Part shown: one piece after another, positions 55,119 through 64,000 of the stretch
Layout: every line of letters starts with the position of its first letter
How positions within the stretch are numbered: the stretch's first letter is position 1
Assembly (NCBI GenBank): GCA_017979445.1
Contig: CM030707.1
Span: 25,426,586 to 25,490,585 of the forward strand
Direction of reading: 5' to 3'
Source: Akebia trifoliata
Lineage: Eukaryota; Streptophyta; Magnoliopsida; Ranunculales; Lardizabalaceae
Length of the DNA: 64,000 nucleotides
Notes under the pieces: model-generated
Databases searched by the model: none
What the model saw: only the letters and a program-made list of their open reading frames with translations
What the model was told of the DNA's origin: nothing
Position numbers and translations under genes: made by a program

Positions 55119-55128
<10 letters not shown>

Positions 55129-55174
<46 letters not shown>
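55129..55174. repeat. (CA)23 microsatellite
   Basis: Uninterrupted CA dinucleotide run, preceded and followed by CT-rich DNA (55065-55300). The open frames over it are low-complexity artefacts. Confidence 0.95.
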
Positions 55175-55177
<3 letters not shown>

Positions 55178-57155
55178 TGTGTTTCGCTCTCGATCGATCT
55201 TTCTCGATCTCATCTCTCCGTCTCCCTTTATCTCATCTCACCCTCGATCTCTCTTTGTATTTGATTACTCACTCTCTCTCTCTCTCTCTCTGATTAGTAG
55301 AAGTTATCTCTCGATCTCTCAACATTGGAACGATGGAGTGAAGAAGAAGCCATTAACCTCTTGAAATTTCTCTGTTGATTTTTAAGGTGAGTCTATCTCT
55401 CTTCTCTCTCTCTCTTGTTGGTAGATCCATAACCCCGTTCAAATTGTTGAAGATGAAATCTAGGGTTCCCAATTTCACAAAATATATTAGTTTTGATTTT
55501 TTATTTTCCAAATGTGTTTATTTTGCTTCATGAAGAAAAATCTAAGAACAGATAAACATTTGATTATACATCCCAAAGATTTTATAGATCTGAGTGTTTT
55601 GATATTGTTAGGACTTTTGTTCTTCCATTAATCCACTAAAGATTGAAGTAGTTTGAGTTAAACTCATTTGATTTGAGTTTCAACCATTTAAATTAAAATT
55701 TCCTTCTGTAAAATCTGTGATCGCAACCTTATGATTAGAATGGTCTGCTGCTAGCTACTAATATAATGAAGTAACAGGTGAAAAAATCACTTGAATGTTT
55801 GGTCTCATTAAGGATGAGGGCCGAAAGCCTATAAAATATAAATAGGTATGTTTAAGCATGTTTTAGGTACTTAATTATTTGTTCAATTTCCAAATTAGAA
55901 ATCATAATTCCACTTCTTGACTTGAGCATTAGTATTGGAGTTTCTTTGCCAGCTACTCTTTTGAAGTGTATTTTGAGGTGGAAAAGAAGATTCAAGATCG
56001 GAGCCTTTCATGATGACAAATCTGAGGTATGTGGATCGAAATAATCAGTGGCTTAAATAGTTTTATTTAAAAAACTTCTTGAATATATTTATGTTAATTT
56101 ACTACCAGAATAATGATGAAATTTGTGAACCTTATGTGTAGGAAATATATTAACTAAGCCTAGAAGATTGGAGATTGACAAGCTGTGTAATTCAGGTTGA
56201 ATGCAATTTTTTTATTTTTTATTGGGCTGTTTGTGTTCTTATTGTTATTTGTTGTGAGCAAAATATCCATAGATCCACATTCCTTCTTCAAGGGATAATA
56301 GACGAGAATCAACTCTTAAGAAGAGTTGGGTATGTCTAGTTGTCTGGTTGGACCCCTCTTCGTAGTTTCAAACATATTGTTTTATGTTCTCAGTTGACTC
56401 TCTCAAGTCAGCCTATGCTATTTGTTTGATACTGCTACACATATTCCCCATTGTCTATTCTCATCTAGAACTCAATCTCAATAAGCTAGCCTGGTTGTCT
56501 TAGTTACTTTATTATTGATATGCTGAGATTGTAACTGAATCTTGGTTCTACTACTTCCTTTCAATGTTTGACACATATTTGGGTCATATTTATTTCAAAT
56601 TCCAATAGGCATTTGGGTCATATTTATCTTGAATTCCATCATGTCAGCCCTATGAGAAGTATTAATAGGCATATCATCTTAGGATTACACTATACTGATC
56701 AAAATATCATGAAGAGGAGGAGAACCAGTTCATGACCTGTGTGTTTTTACATTATTTGCTAATGGAGCATTTGTCTCTTTGCATTGTTGGGATGTTTCTT
56801 TGAAATCTATTTGTCCTGATATGTTCATTGCTTCATCCTTTTGTATTTAGCCCACACTAGATGTTGGAACAAACTTCATACTACTAACAACAACTTACAC
56901 CCCATTCTCTTGTTTGATAACCAATCTAAAAAAAGTACATACATATCATGAATTCACTTATTATTTTATTATAGGATTGAGATCCAAGATTTAATATCAT
57001 ACATGCTGTATTACATATTAATTCATTGCAATAAAAGATGGGCAATTGTAATAGATAGTAAATTAATTAGTTTTTTTAAATAACAAATTTCTTTAATTTT
57101 GATGAGTTGCATTTAGGTCCTTCAAAGTTCTTTGACTCAAATGTTTTATCTATAG
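55175..57155. other. Interior of the CACTA element without identified exon
   Basis: CT-rich leader-like DNA to about 55430, then intron-like AT-rich sequence. An exon-like segment bounded by TTGCCAG and GAG|GTATGT at 55954-56030 was not identified. No transposase motifs found. Confidence 0.4.
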
Positions 57156-57251
57156 GTTCCCTGGAAAAGTCTAGGCAAAGAACCTGTTATTGTTCTTCTT
57201 GACCGCATCTTTGTTCTTGCGCATCCTGCTCCTGATGGACGAGCGCTCAAG
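57156..57251 (+). pseudogene. VPS13-like (chorein) exon fragment 1
   Basis: Acceptor TTATCTATAG and donor AAG|GTATGG bound 32 codons: VPWKSLGKEPVIVLLDRIFV, then LAHPAPDGRALK. This matches the N-terminal chorein region of plant VPS13 proteins (KVPWKSLGKEPVIVLIDRVFVLAHPAPDGR), which transfer lipid between membranes. The reading phase continues directly into the next two exons. Earlier exons with the MFE start were not found. Confidence 0.85.
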
Positions 57252-57368
57252 GTATGGAATATTAATTTTGTTAATTCGTTGGGGAAGGAATTTTTTTTTT
57301 TTTTTTTCTAGTTATTACATACTTTGCGTTGAATTAGAGTTTACTTCTCTTTTCATAATTTCGTGTAG

Positions 57369-57416
57369 GAAGAAGACAAGGAAAAACGTTTTGAAGCCAA
57401 ACTTCAATAGATTGAT
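57369..57416 (+). pseudogene. VPS13-like exon fragment 2, with a nonsense mutation
   Basis: Acceptor CGTGTAG, donor GAT|GTGCAT. Reads EEDKEKRFEAKLQ, stop, I-D, matching the family's EEDREKLFEAKLQQIE. The stop is TAG at 57408-57410 where the family has Gln (CAG), a single-base change. This alone shows that the copy no longer encodes VPS13. Confidence 0.8.
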
Positions 57417-57910
57417 GTGCATATATTTCATTAATATGGCTCATATTTTGTTGCATTTTGAAGTCCATTGTACATGATATTGTTTCTCTACTATTTTCGT
57501 CTCAATTAGGAGAATTGGTGTTTGCTTTTGGATTTTGTGATTTAATTATGCTTTTATTTAGTAAGTAAATCAGTTTCTATGAAAGCATGTTCTAGTACTT
57601 ATGCATTGAGATGTTTTTATTGGTTATCCTTCTATGTGATGTGGTCTGAATGAATAAAATATCTGTCACGTGTCCTACTTAACTTTGTTACCTTTCATGA
57701 GGAGTTGTCAACTTAACCCTTTGAAAGCCTCTTTTTATTTGAGATTAAGTTGTCACATCAACATGGATTACTTGTTCGAACGTTGCTAATGTTCTTCTGT
57801 CCTACTGTTGCGTTGTATGAAGCTCTGAGGATAATAATTAAGTAGCGCTTGGTTCTAATGCTATTTAGCTCATTCCTCTTTCAAATTTCTTGATTTCTTT
57901 GTGCACATAG

Positions 57911-57961
57911 GAGGTAGAATCAGCAACCCTTGAAGCAAAGGCTAGATCTAAGATGGGAAAT
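57911..57961 (+). pseudogene. VPS13-like exon fragment 3
   Basis: Acceptor GCACATAG, donor AAT|GTAAGC. 17 codons EVESATLEAKARSKMGN match family EEAESATLEAKARSKLGN, in phase with the previous exon. The next family exon (PPPGNSWLGSL..) is not found; LINE-derived sequence follows instead. Confidence 0.85.
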
Positions 57962-58039
57962 GTAAGCCTTTTTTTCCCCTATCTATCTTCCCTTTTGTTG
58001 GAAATACAATTGTCTATCTTATAAAATAGTCACTCGTAT

Positions 58040-58850
58040 TATTCAACTTTATGTTATTGTTGATTTGATCACCCAATACACTTCAAACAAATTGAAGACA
58101 TAGTTCCATGTCTTACTCACACAACTAGATTGAAGAAGATGGTTCACAGTCTCCCTGTTTGTTGTACACATTAATCACATGCTTGGGATGATAATCTTCT
58201 TGCATATAAAATGATCCGCTGTGAAAATTTTGTTGTGGAATGCTGTCCATACAGCTGAAGATGGGAAAGGAGATTTCCATCATCAACCTAGGCTCTTTCT
58301 ATGCTGCTGAGAATCCCGATCATTGATGTTTCTTCTAAGGCTCAAGTGCCATGATATTGATTTTTGCAACCTTTGGATACAGCCTTTGATGAGCTCTTTC
58401 GACAGAACATAAAAATGTTGGGTAGTCAGTAAATAGAGAGGAGTCTGCACACCATGTCTTCCCAAAATAAGATTTTGTCTCCCAAACCAATCTCATAGCA
58501 GATTCGTTCTTGAGTTCACTTGTTTATTTATTTTTAAATTTGAGGATGCTTTCCAAATGGCTGACCCAGAGGAGGAAGGTACAAGATTTCTATCCCAACA
58601 AATTCCTGCTCCCATACTTGCTGTTTATAATTCTTCTCCATGTACTATTTGGTACCCCCCTAAACCTCATAATCCATTTGCCCAATAAAGCTTCCTGAAT
58701 TTCCCTCAAGTGGTTGAAGCCAAGGACACTTAATTTACCTATGGTGTAGCCTGTCTTTTGTTTAGTTTCTTGTATTTGGGCTGGTTTCCTCAATCTTCCT
58801 TTCCATTTTAATACAAATTTTATTTATCAAGAAAAAAATACCATTCAACA
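58040..58850 (-). pseudogene. L1-type LINE reverse-transcriptase 3' fragment
   Basis: On the minus strand: LGFNHLREIQEALLGKWIMR and WRRIINSKYGS (family LGxxxLxxMNxALLGKWLWRF..WRxVIxxKYG), then GDKILFWEDMVC, SLRRNINDRD, and the zinc-binding-region pattern ending ETVNHLLQ..WNYVFNLFEVYWV (family GESVNHLLLHC..WxxxFxLFGVSWV). This is the C-terminal part of a plant LINE ORF2, broken by stops and frameshifts and truncated at its 5' side. It lies between the VPS13-like and NMNAT fragments, inside the CACTA element, on the opposite strand. Confidence 0.75.
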
Positions 58851-58874
58851 TTTCATATCTGTTTATTTCGGCAG

Positions 58875-59140
58875 AGTAACATCAAAGTTGTAAATGAACT
58901 TGTACCTAACCGGATCAGCTCGACAAGAGTAAGGTAAATGATTTTTTGATTTATTCACAAAATACTGGAGATAACATGAACATGTTGATTAGTATAATAA
59001 CATTGAAAGGGGAGCCTCTTTTTGTTAATCTTTTCAGGGAATGCATTTCAAGAGGGTTATTAGTCAAATATCTTACTGCAGATGAAGTTATTGATTATAT
59101 CAAGGAACAACACTTGTACTTCAATACAAATGAAAAATGA
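58875..59140 (+). pseudogene. Nicotinamide mononucleotide adenylyltransferase, C-terminal two exons
   Basis: Exon one (58875-58933, acceptor TTCGGCAG, donor AAG|GTAAAT) reads SNIKVVNELVPNRISSTRV. Exon two (59038-59140, acceptor CTTTTCAG) continues in phase with RECISRGLLVKYLTADEVID and YIKEQHLYFNTNEK to a stop. The ISSTRxRxCISRG..IKYL..VIDYIxxxxLY pattern is the C-terminus of eukaryotic NMNAT, which makes NAD from nicotinamide (or nicotinate) mononucleotide and ATP. The substrate-binding ISSTR loop is kept, but the N-terminal nucleotide-binding fold is absent. No stop or frameshift within the fragment. Confidence 0.8.
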
Positions 59141-59222
59141 TCACTTGAGTATTAAATTTGCATACCGACCTCCCCGAAATTAATTTGTAACACTAATTGC
59201 ATATCTTCGTATTTGATTTCAG

Positions 59223-59284
59223 TTTATCTCATGCAGTTTATAGTAGCAGCAAATCTTATTGGACTCCCCGCCATTTCAGTCCTT
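59223..59284 (+). pseudogene. Amidase / fatty-acid amide hydrolase exon fragment
   Basis: Acceptor TTGATTTCAG, donor CTT|GTGAGT. It reads YLMQFIVAANLIGLPAISVL, matching the amidase-signature family segment just before the substrate pocket (IMRFVMAANLLGLPAISVPV in plant FAAH as I recall it). Only this exon is recognised; the catalytic Ser-Ser-Lys region is absent. It lies 80 bp after the NMNAT stop, on the same strand. Confidence 0.7.
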
Positions 59285-60586
59285 GTGAGTAGAATGTGTC
59301 TTTGTGCTGGAATTTGTTCTTTGAAGCACCATGTAGCTTCTTCTTTTTTTCCCCTCTGGAATATTGATATGCAACCAAATGAAAAATCCTTTCATGTTAA
59401 GTTTGGTGGAAAAAAAATCTCACACCTTTTAGAGACCATATTAATGGAGTCAAAATGGACCCCTCTTGCATCTCACGTTTTTAATATTTTGTCTATGGGT
59501 GTTGTCAAATTATTGTGCATTTGAATGTTGCTTGGACCTTTGTCACTCTTCTGCTGATGGTTTCAAACTAAAATCCATATAACGAATTTCATATTGATTC
59601 AACAAATTGTGCCTAAAATGGAAGGATTTCCAGCATGATTAGGACAGAGGCAGGATTTGAAGTTCCACAAATCATGGGAGGGGCGAGGACGAACATTTTC
59701 CCCTGCCCCCCTATGCACTCCCCTCCTGTAGGGAAAATTGAAAAAATGCTCTTGGGACCCTTTAGTAAAAAAAATGCGCTTTTATGGTCCTTTGTGGGTG
59801 GGTGTGAATTTTGAAGCACAAAAGAGGCTACTTCCAAATGCACCATCTCCTAAGACACATGTGCAGTGTCCAACACTGATACAAAGCGTTAGGCTGATTG
59901 AGCTTGTAAACATGATACACTGTCATGTCATATGGTTTATTCCTTGTGATAAGAATATATGGTTTTAAAAAAAATTAGTTCACGTTAAGTCATATCTAGT
60001 GTGTTTAAATAGGCTTATATACATTGAAAATCGTACCAAAAAAAAAAAAAAAAATACATAGATACAAGTTGAAAACAAAATATTTGGGTGAGCTAAGATT
60101 GTTTCTTGAAGAAAATGTGTCTCCATGTGTCTAATATTCTGACATGTATGATAGGGTTTTAGACATGGAAAGTTATAAGAAAATGGAGTGACCTTGTTAC
60201 ATAAGTCTCTGCCCAAACGGGAATAAATAACCTTAGGATAATTTTCTGGATTGTCCATAATTCAACGTTTGATACTTCTGGTGGAGTCCATAATTCCACG
60301 TTTGATACTTCTTGTTATCTCTTCTCTATGATTTACCTAAATAGTACTAGTTTGAACCATCATGGTCAGTTGGTTTTATTTGGATGTGCATAACGTCTCA
60401 ATGAATCTGAAGCTTCAGTCATTTGGGTCTTTGAGACTTGGCTTGTTGTTATGTCTGGACACCATTCGGTGTCTATCACTATTGACTGGGATAGGGTCAT
60501 ACAATTTGTTGATTCTATTTTTGTGCAAATATTTATGGCTAGTAAAAATGCTGATTTTACTTCTGTTTTCTTGTTTACTTCCCCAG
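59285..60586. other. Intron-like DNA within the CACTA element
   Basis: No further exon recognised. The 103-codon frame at 59213-59524 only extends the amidase exon through its donor. Includes an A18 run near 60036-60053 and a tandem pair TTTGATACTTCTGGTGG / TTTGATACTTCTTGTTA at 60268-60316 (34-bp spacing). Confidence 0.4.
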
Positions 60587-61164
60587 ATGCGGTTTAATTT
60601 GTGCAAATCTTTTCCACTTCTTACAACTAAGGTATCAATTCTCTTTTAAGATTTTTCTTATCCACTTGCTACATGTTACAATCTCTATAACTAGTTTTTA
60701 GATGGGGTCTAATAAAACTCCAAGATTTAGAAAAGGAATGAAAATAGGTCAAATTTATAGTTTTTAGTTCCACTCTTAGCAATAATATTTCCTATTGGTT
60801 CTTTAGCCCATTTGTATTGAACCCATAAGATTTATCTTGACATGAGCTTATTTTTCATTTATTTTACTTTTGCGATGAAAATTATTCGACTTCCTCTTTA
60901 CACTATTTTTGTTTTTACGATCATAAAAGGGATTTTCATACAATTATATTCTCTTGGGATTGCAATGCCTCCAGAGACTACCTTGACAGGCAACTACTTG
61001 AGCTATCCCACACTGATTAACAATTTTAAGGCACTAGTTTGGTATTACAAATCTGGCACCTTTTTTTTTTTTCTCACACTCTCTCTCAGTATTGATTTGG
61101 TAGACAGGGAAGAGGGTGATCTAGGACCCATATATGGGTTCCAGTGGAGACACTTTAGTGCCAG
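60587..61164 (+). pseudogene. DHFR-thymidylate synthase, exon fragments from the TS domain
   Basis: Exon one (60587-60631; CCCCAG, AAG|GTATCA) reads MRFNLCKSFPLLTTK. A second, about 60920-60989, has KGIFI, then after an insertion [11 protein letters not shown], ending at AG|GC, a GC donor in place of GT. The third (61090-61164; CTCTCAG, CCAG|GTTAGC) continues in phase with [20 protein letters not shown] and HFSAR. These are successive parts of thymidylate synthase (family [51 protein letters not shown]), which in plants is fused to DHFR. The exon between the first two (ending in SGSTNAK) and the catalytic-Cys region are missing, so no enzyme can be made. Confidence 0.85.
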
Positions 61165-62164
61165 GTTAGCTGAAGGAATGTATTAGATATCTCAGTCCAT
61201 TCAGGTTCAAAATTTTAGCAATTATTTTTCTTGAATTCGTGAAGAATTTTTATGTGCCAATATTAATTAATTTGAACATTTATTGATTTGGCGAAGATCC
61301 TGTTTCTTAGATTTCTTGAAATTGGATTTGGGCTGTTTGTTATTCTCAAATAACTTGTTCTTGCAGTCTGACTTAAGACTTTCCTTCAAAAAGGTTAGTA
61401 TAGTTCAATTTCTACATTTTGATTATTCTCACACTCCCAACATAGATCCATTGTAGTACTTTAGGCCACTCTTAACATAGAATCATATTCTAGCACTTTT
61501 GGTAACATATTTCTTATTTTTTAACATTTGTGAATAAAATCTAACAATGTTATTCTATTACTTTGGGTTGATATCTCGATATACCAAACATTTTTCGTGT
61601 AGGTACGAGAGCGCTTATAGGATTTCTTTCAGAACAGTAGTAATGTGGGGGAAATCCAAACCTTGAGGAAAATAAGAAGACACAATAGAACGGAGAGAGC
61701 TAGAAGAGATCAAGGGCATCATGACCATTTGCTTTTAATTATGTTTTATTTCTAAACAATTATGTGATGCAATTTCATTTTTAATTGCCCAATTGCTTCA
61801 ATTAAAGCTTGTTTAGTAATGAAATTTGAATATATAATATGAATTTTGAGTTGTTTAGTTTAATTTGGAGCATGTTTTATGATATTTATTTTGTTTGTTA
61901 TTTTTTTGATTTTTTTTATATTATTATTTCATTTATTGTGATTGGTGAATTAGAGGACCGTCCTAATGTTTGTTAAACCTCCATATTCGACGGCCATATT
62001 CTATGGATTTGTCTTTGAAGCCCATTCTCCAATAATTTGATAGTCCAGGGCTGTCAAAAAAAAAAAAAAAATTTCTACAAGAGAATATTTGATGGGAGGG
62101 TCCGTCAAATTTCTCAAAATTTGACGGGCTAAGACTGTCAAATATGAGTTTTTTTCACATAGTG
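61165..62164. other. Right part of the CACTA element with subterminal repeats
   Basis: One short exon-like segment (TTGCAG, then AAAAAG|GTTAGT, 61368-61391) is not identified. From 61950, TTTGACGG / CCGTCAAA / GACTGTCAAAT motifs repeat in both orientations up to the terminus at 62164. Confidence 0.55.
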
Positions 62165-62914
62165 GTATATGCATGCCCCACTATGTTATATCTGTGGTAC
62201 CTTGGATCTTGGGATTTATATTCATCGTCATAACTCTTTTGACTTATATGCTTTCTCCGACATGGAGTGGGCTGGTTGTCCTACTACTGGGCGTTCAACG
62301 ATAGGATTTTGTGTGTTTCTTGTATCTACACTAATATCTTAGATGGTTAAGAAGCAACATACCGTGGATTTTGTGTGTTTCTTGTATCTACACTAATATC
62401 TTAGATGGTTAAGAAGCAACATACCGTGGCTCGTTCTAGTGCCGAGGCTGAATACCGATCTATGAATGCTGCTGCTGCAGATCTCACATGGCTGTCATTT
62501 TTACCTAAGGATATTGGCATTCTTCTTTTTCAGCCACCTAACTTATTCTGTGATAATGTCGGTGCATTGTACATGTTGATCAATCCCGTGTTTCATGCTC
62601 GCACGAGACATATTGAGCTTGATAACTACTTTGTTCAAGAAAAGGTGGCACTTGGTTCACTCACTACTCGTTTTGTTCACTCCCGACATCAACTTGTTGA
62701 TATTCTAACCAAACCATTTCCGCGAGATGTTTTTTGTGATCTTCAATTCAAACTGGGTGTTCATCCTTCTCATCTCAGCTTGAGGGCGAGTAAAGAAGCA
62801 CGAGATGCTGGTGGTAAGGAAGAGTCCAATGTGCAACAGACTATAGATAAGGAAGAGTCTAATATGCAACATACTCTTAACCAATCCGCAACATACTCTA
62901 AATTGACCCATTAA
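62165..62914 (+). pseudogene. Copia RNase H and pol C-terminus
   Basis: Continues the pol interrupted at 54910: YMHAP, GTLDLGIYIHRHNSFDLYAF, SDMEWAGCPTTGRSTIGFCV (RNase H first acidic site), then KKQHTVARSSAEAEYRSMNA (second acidic site), NLFCDNVGALYML (third), HARTRHIELDNYFVQEKV and HQLVDILTKPFPRD. The SDxEWAG, EAEY and CDN acidic residues are intact, but a TAG and a 62-bp tandem duplication break the frame before KKQH. The last codons beyond about 62780 read into the polypurine tract and LTR, so the 169-codon frame overstates the protein. Confidence 0.85.
62304..62427. repeat. 62-bp tandem duplication in the RNase H region
   Basis: GGATTTTGTGTGTTTCTTG starts at 62304 and 62366, and the two 62-bp units appear identical. 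It adds a frameshift-causing length to the copia pol and must be recent. Confidence 0.9.
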
Positions 62915-63060
62915 CAGAATCTGATCTATTTTTTATATTCGTGTAATATTTGGTAGTTATAGTAGATTAGGATACTCATCTTACCTTTTCTATACAACAG
63001 GTTGTAACCTATAAATATATGTACAAACTGCAACACCTGTCACGAATGTGAGAGATAACA
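62791..63060 (+). mobile_element. Copia 3' LTR (putative)
   Basis: A polypurine tract (TTGAGGGCGAG, to 62790) precedes TAAAGAAGCACGAGATG, which is repeated as the 5' stub at 51760. A promoter-like CCTATAAATATATG lies at about 63008-63021, as in U3/R of copia LTRs. The right end is not clear; 63060 (AGAGATAACA) is a guess. The normal TGT start appears mutated. Confidence 0.5.
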
Positions 63061-64000
63061 AATCTCTATTTTTAAAGTTTTTAAAGTCATTTTCATCATT
63101 TCGAGTCTTTCCAATCATGATAATCAAAGGATATGAGTGTAAACGCTCTAAGGATTCTAGAGAGTTGTTTTGAGGTGAAAGTAAGACTTTGCCCTTCATA
63201 GGCAATAAGTTGGATAAAAAATGGACACAATGACATATAAATACCATCCAAGAGAGGTTCTTAAGGGCCGATTTCTTTGAATCAAGTCTCAACAAGTTGG
63301 GGGTAGGAGGGTATTTGCTCCTAAGTTTTATAGAATTCTTTTTTAAGAAACTTGGTGAAAGTACAAAGTATCCTTGAAGGGTGGCCTTGAATCATGTACA
63401 AGTAGTGGCTTCAATGGTCAATTACCTTGGATTGAGTCTCCACAAACTACAAAGAGAAAAGAAATTGTCTTTTGGGAGGGCCATGTTAGACTTTTAATTA
63501 AAACTATTTGTTTATTTTGGGTTTTCTTTGAATTAAAATATCATTTTGTAGTCCAATTAAATAGTGATTTTTTAAAGAGACTGAATTGCTATTGGCTAAG
63601 GATATTGGGGACCAAGTTGGAAATAATTTCTTGCAATCGAAGAATTTCCATTGATTGGGGATCTTGTGGTTTCCTAAATAAATCAGAGTTCTTATCTTCT
63701 TAGAGTTTCTTCCAATTTGGTGATGGGGTAGAATTGGAAAGGGCCAACTGGTATAATTGGTTCAAATTAATCGGTACATTTCACCGATTGGGTTGGACCG
63801 ATATAGTGGATTTAGTTTGAACAGTCTGGATCAGTTCACCCAGTTACCTGTTGGTTGGATTAAATTGAACAACTCGGGAACACCCATAGTTAGTTCAGGT
63901 CGTGACCTATAGGAAGGCTTCTAGACTCTAGGTTTACTACATGCAATGCAATTTATCTGGCCACTCTTACCCAAGTGCACCTATATACCTCTCGAGCGTA
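63061..64000. other. Noncoding right edge
   Basis: No gene supported. 63760-63900 has repeated TTGGTT / GGACCGAT / CAGTTCACCCAGTTACC motifs and the complement of TATGGGTGTTCCCGAG, which may be hAT subterminal sequence, without a second end in the window. Confidence 0.35.

Larger units (their letters stand above)
54914..62164. mobile_element. 7.25-kb CACTA element carrying several host-gene fragments (Pack-CACTA)
   Basis: The left end is CACCACGTGAAAACCAC. The right end, read inward from 62164, is CACTATGTGAAAAAAAC, continuing ATATTTGACAGTC against left AAAATTTGATAAA. Both fit a CACTA inverted terminus with one substitution in the left CACTA. GTA is duplicated at both sides. Subterminal TTTGACGG / CCGTCAAA repeats lie at 61960-62150. 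I see no CACTA transposase. Inside are plus-strand exon-intron fragments of VPS13-like, NMNAT, amidase/FAAH and DHFR-TS genes, and a minus-strand LINE piece. It is therefore a non-autonomous, gene-capturing element, moved by a transposase supplied elsewhere. Confidence 0.9.

Noticed and set aside
55012..55364. Frames of 93 and 142 codons over the (CA)n/(CT)n region
   Set aside because: Pure microsatellite translation (His-Thr and Leu-Ser repeats).
1..64000. CRISPR arrays, prokaryotic operons, rRNA genes, organelle insertions
   Set aside because: None seen. The tandem repeats present lack spacer structure, and no bacterial, plastid or mitochondrial gene order is recognisable.

Overview
The window is plant nuclear DNA, most likely from a flowering plant. 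It is AT-rich, has spliced exons with GT..AG borders, and carries plant mobile-element families throughout (Ty1/copia and long-LTR retroelements, CACTA, hAT, Mutator-like, Tourist, L1-type LINE, tRNA-derived SINE). I see no prokaryotic operon, CRISPR array or rRNA. The only compact gene that looks intact is a 66-codon reading frame at 27809-28009 (minus strand). The species cannot be named from what is visible.

Layout. 1-1.4 kb: the end of a CACTA transposon, a copia LTR piece and a decayed copia reverse transcriptase. 1.8-7.7 kb: a chain of Mutator-like fold-back elements sitting in (TA)n tracts. It includes an element (present twice) carrying a fragment of a YY1-like zinc-finger gene, and two nested tandem duplications (about 2.06 kb and 535 bp). 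7.7-19.2 kb: AT-rich DNA with scattered plus-strand exon fragments (ABC1K kinase, MEKK1-type MAPKKK, fumarase, receptor-like kinase), a 3-kb solo LTR, and repeats like the subterminal part of a CACTA element. 19.6-22.5 kb: a decayed hAT transposon. 22.6-29 kb: small elements, including two Mutator-like MITEs and a SINE with long target duplications, plus the small gene. 29.9-44.5 kb: three copies of the long LTR family, one inserted inside another, separated by fold-back elements. 44.5-51.5 kb: mostly unassignable AT-rich DNA. 51.7-63.1 kb: a decayed copia retrotransposon interrupted by a 7.25-kb CACTA element.

The most interesting object is that CACTA element (54914-62164). It has matching termini and a GTA target duplication, and removing it rejoins the copia reading frame. 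I see no transposase in it. It carries exon-intron pieces of at least four unrelated host genes, all on one strand: VPS13-like, nicotinamide mononucleotide adenylyltransferase, an amidase/FAAH, and DHFR-thymidylate synthase. There is also a minus-strand LINE fragment. This is the architecture of a gene-capturing (Pack-CACTA) transposon. The Mutator-like element with the YY1-like fragment is a second, independent gene-capture event. The fragment cluster at 13-19 kb may be a third, but its borders are not found.

Assignments of gene families rest on remembered family motifs, not on a search, and each entry says how far the match goes.
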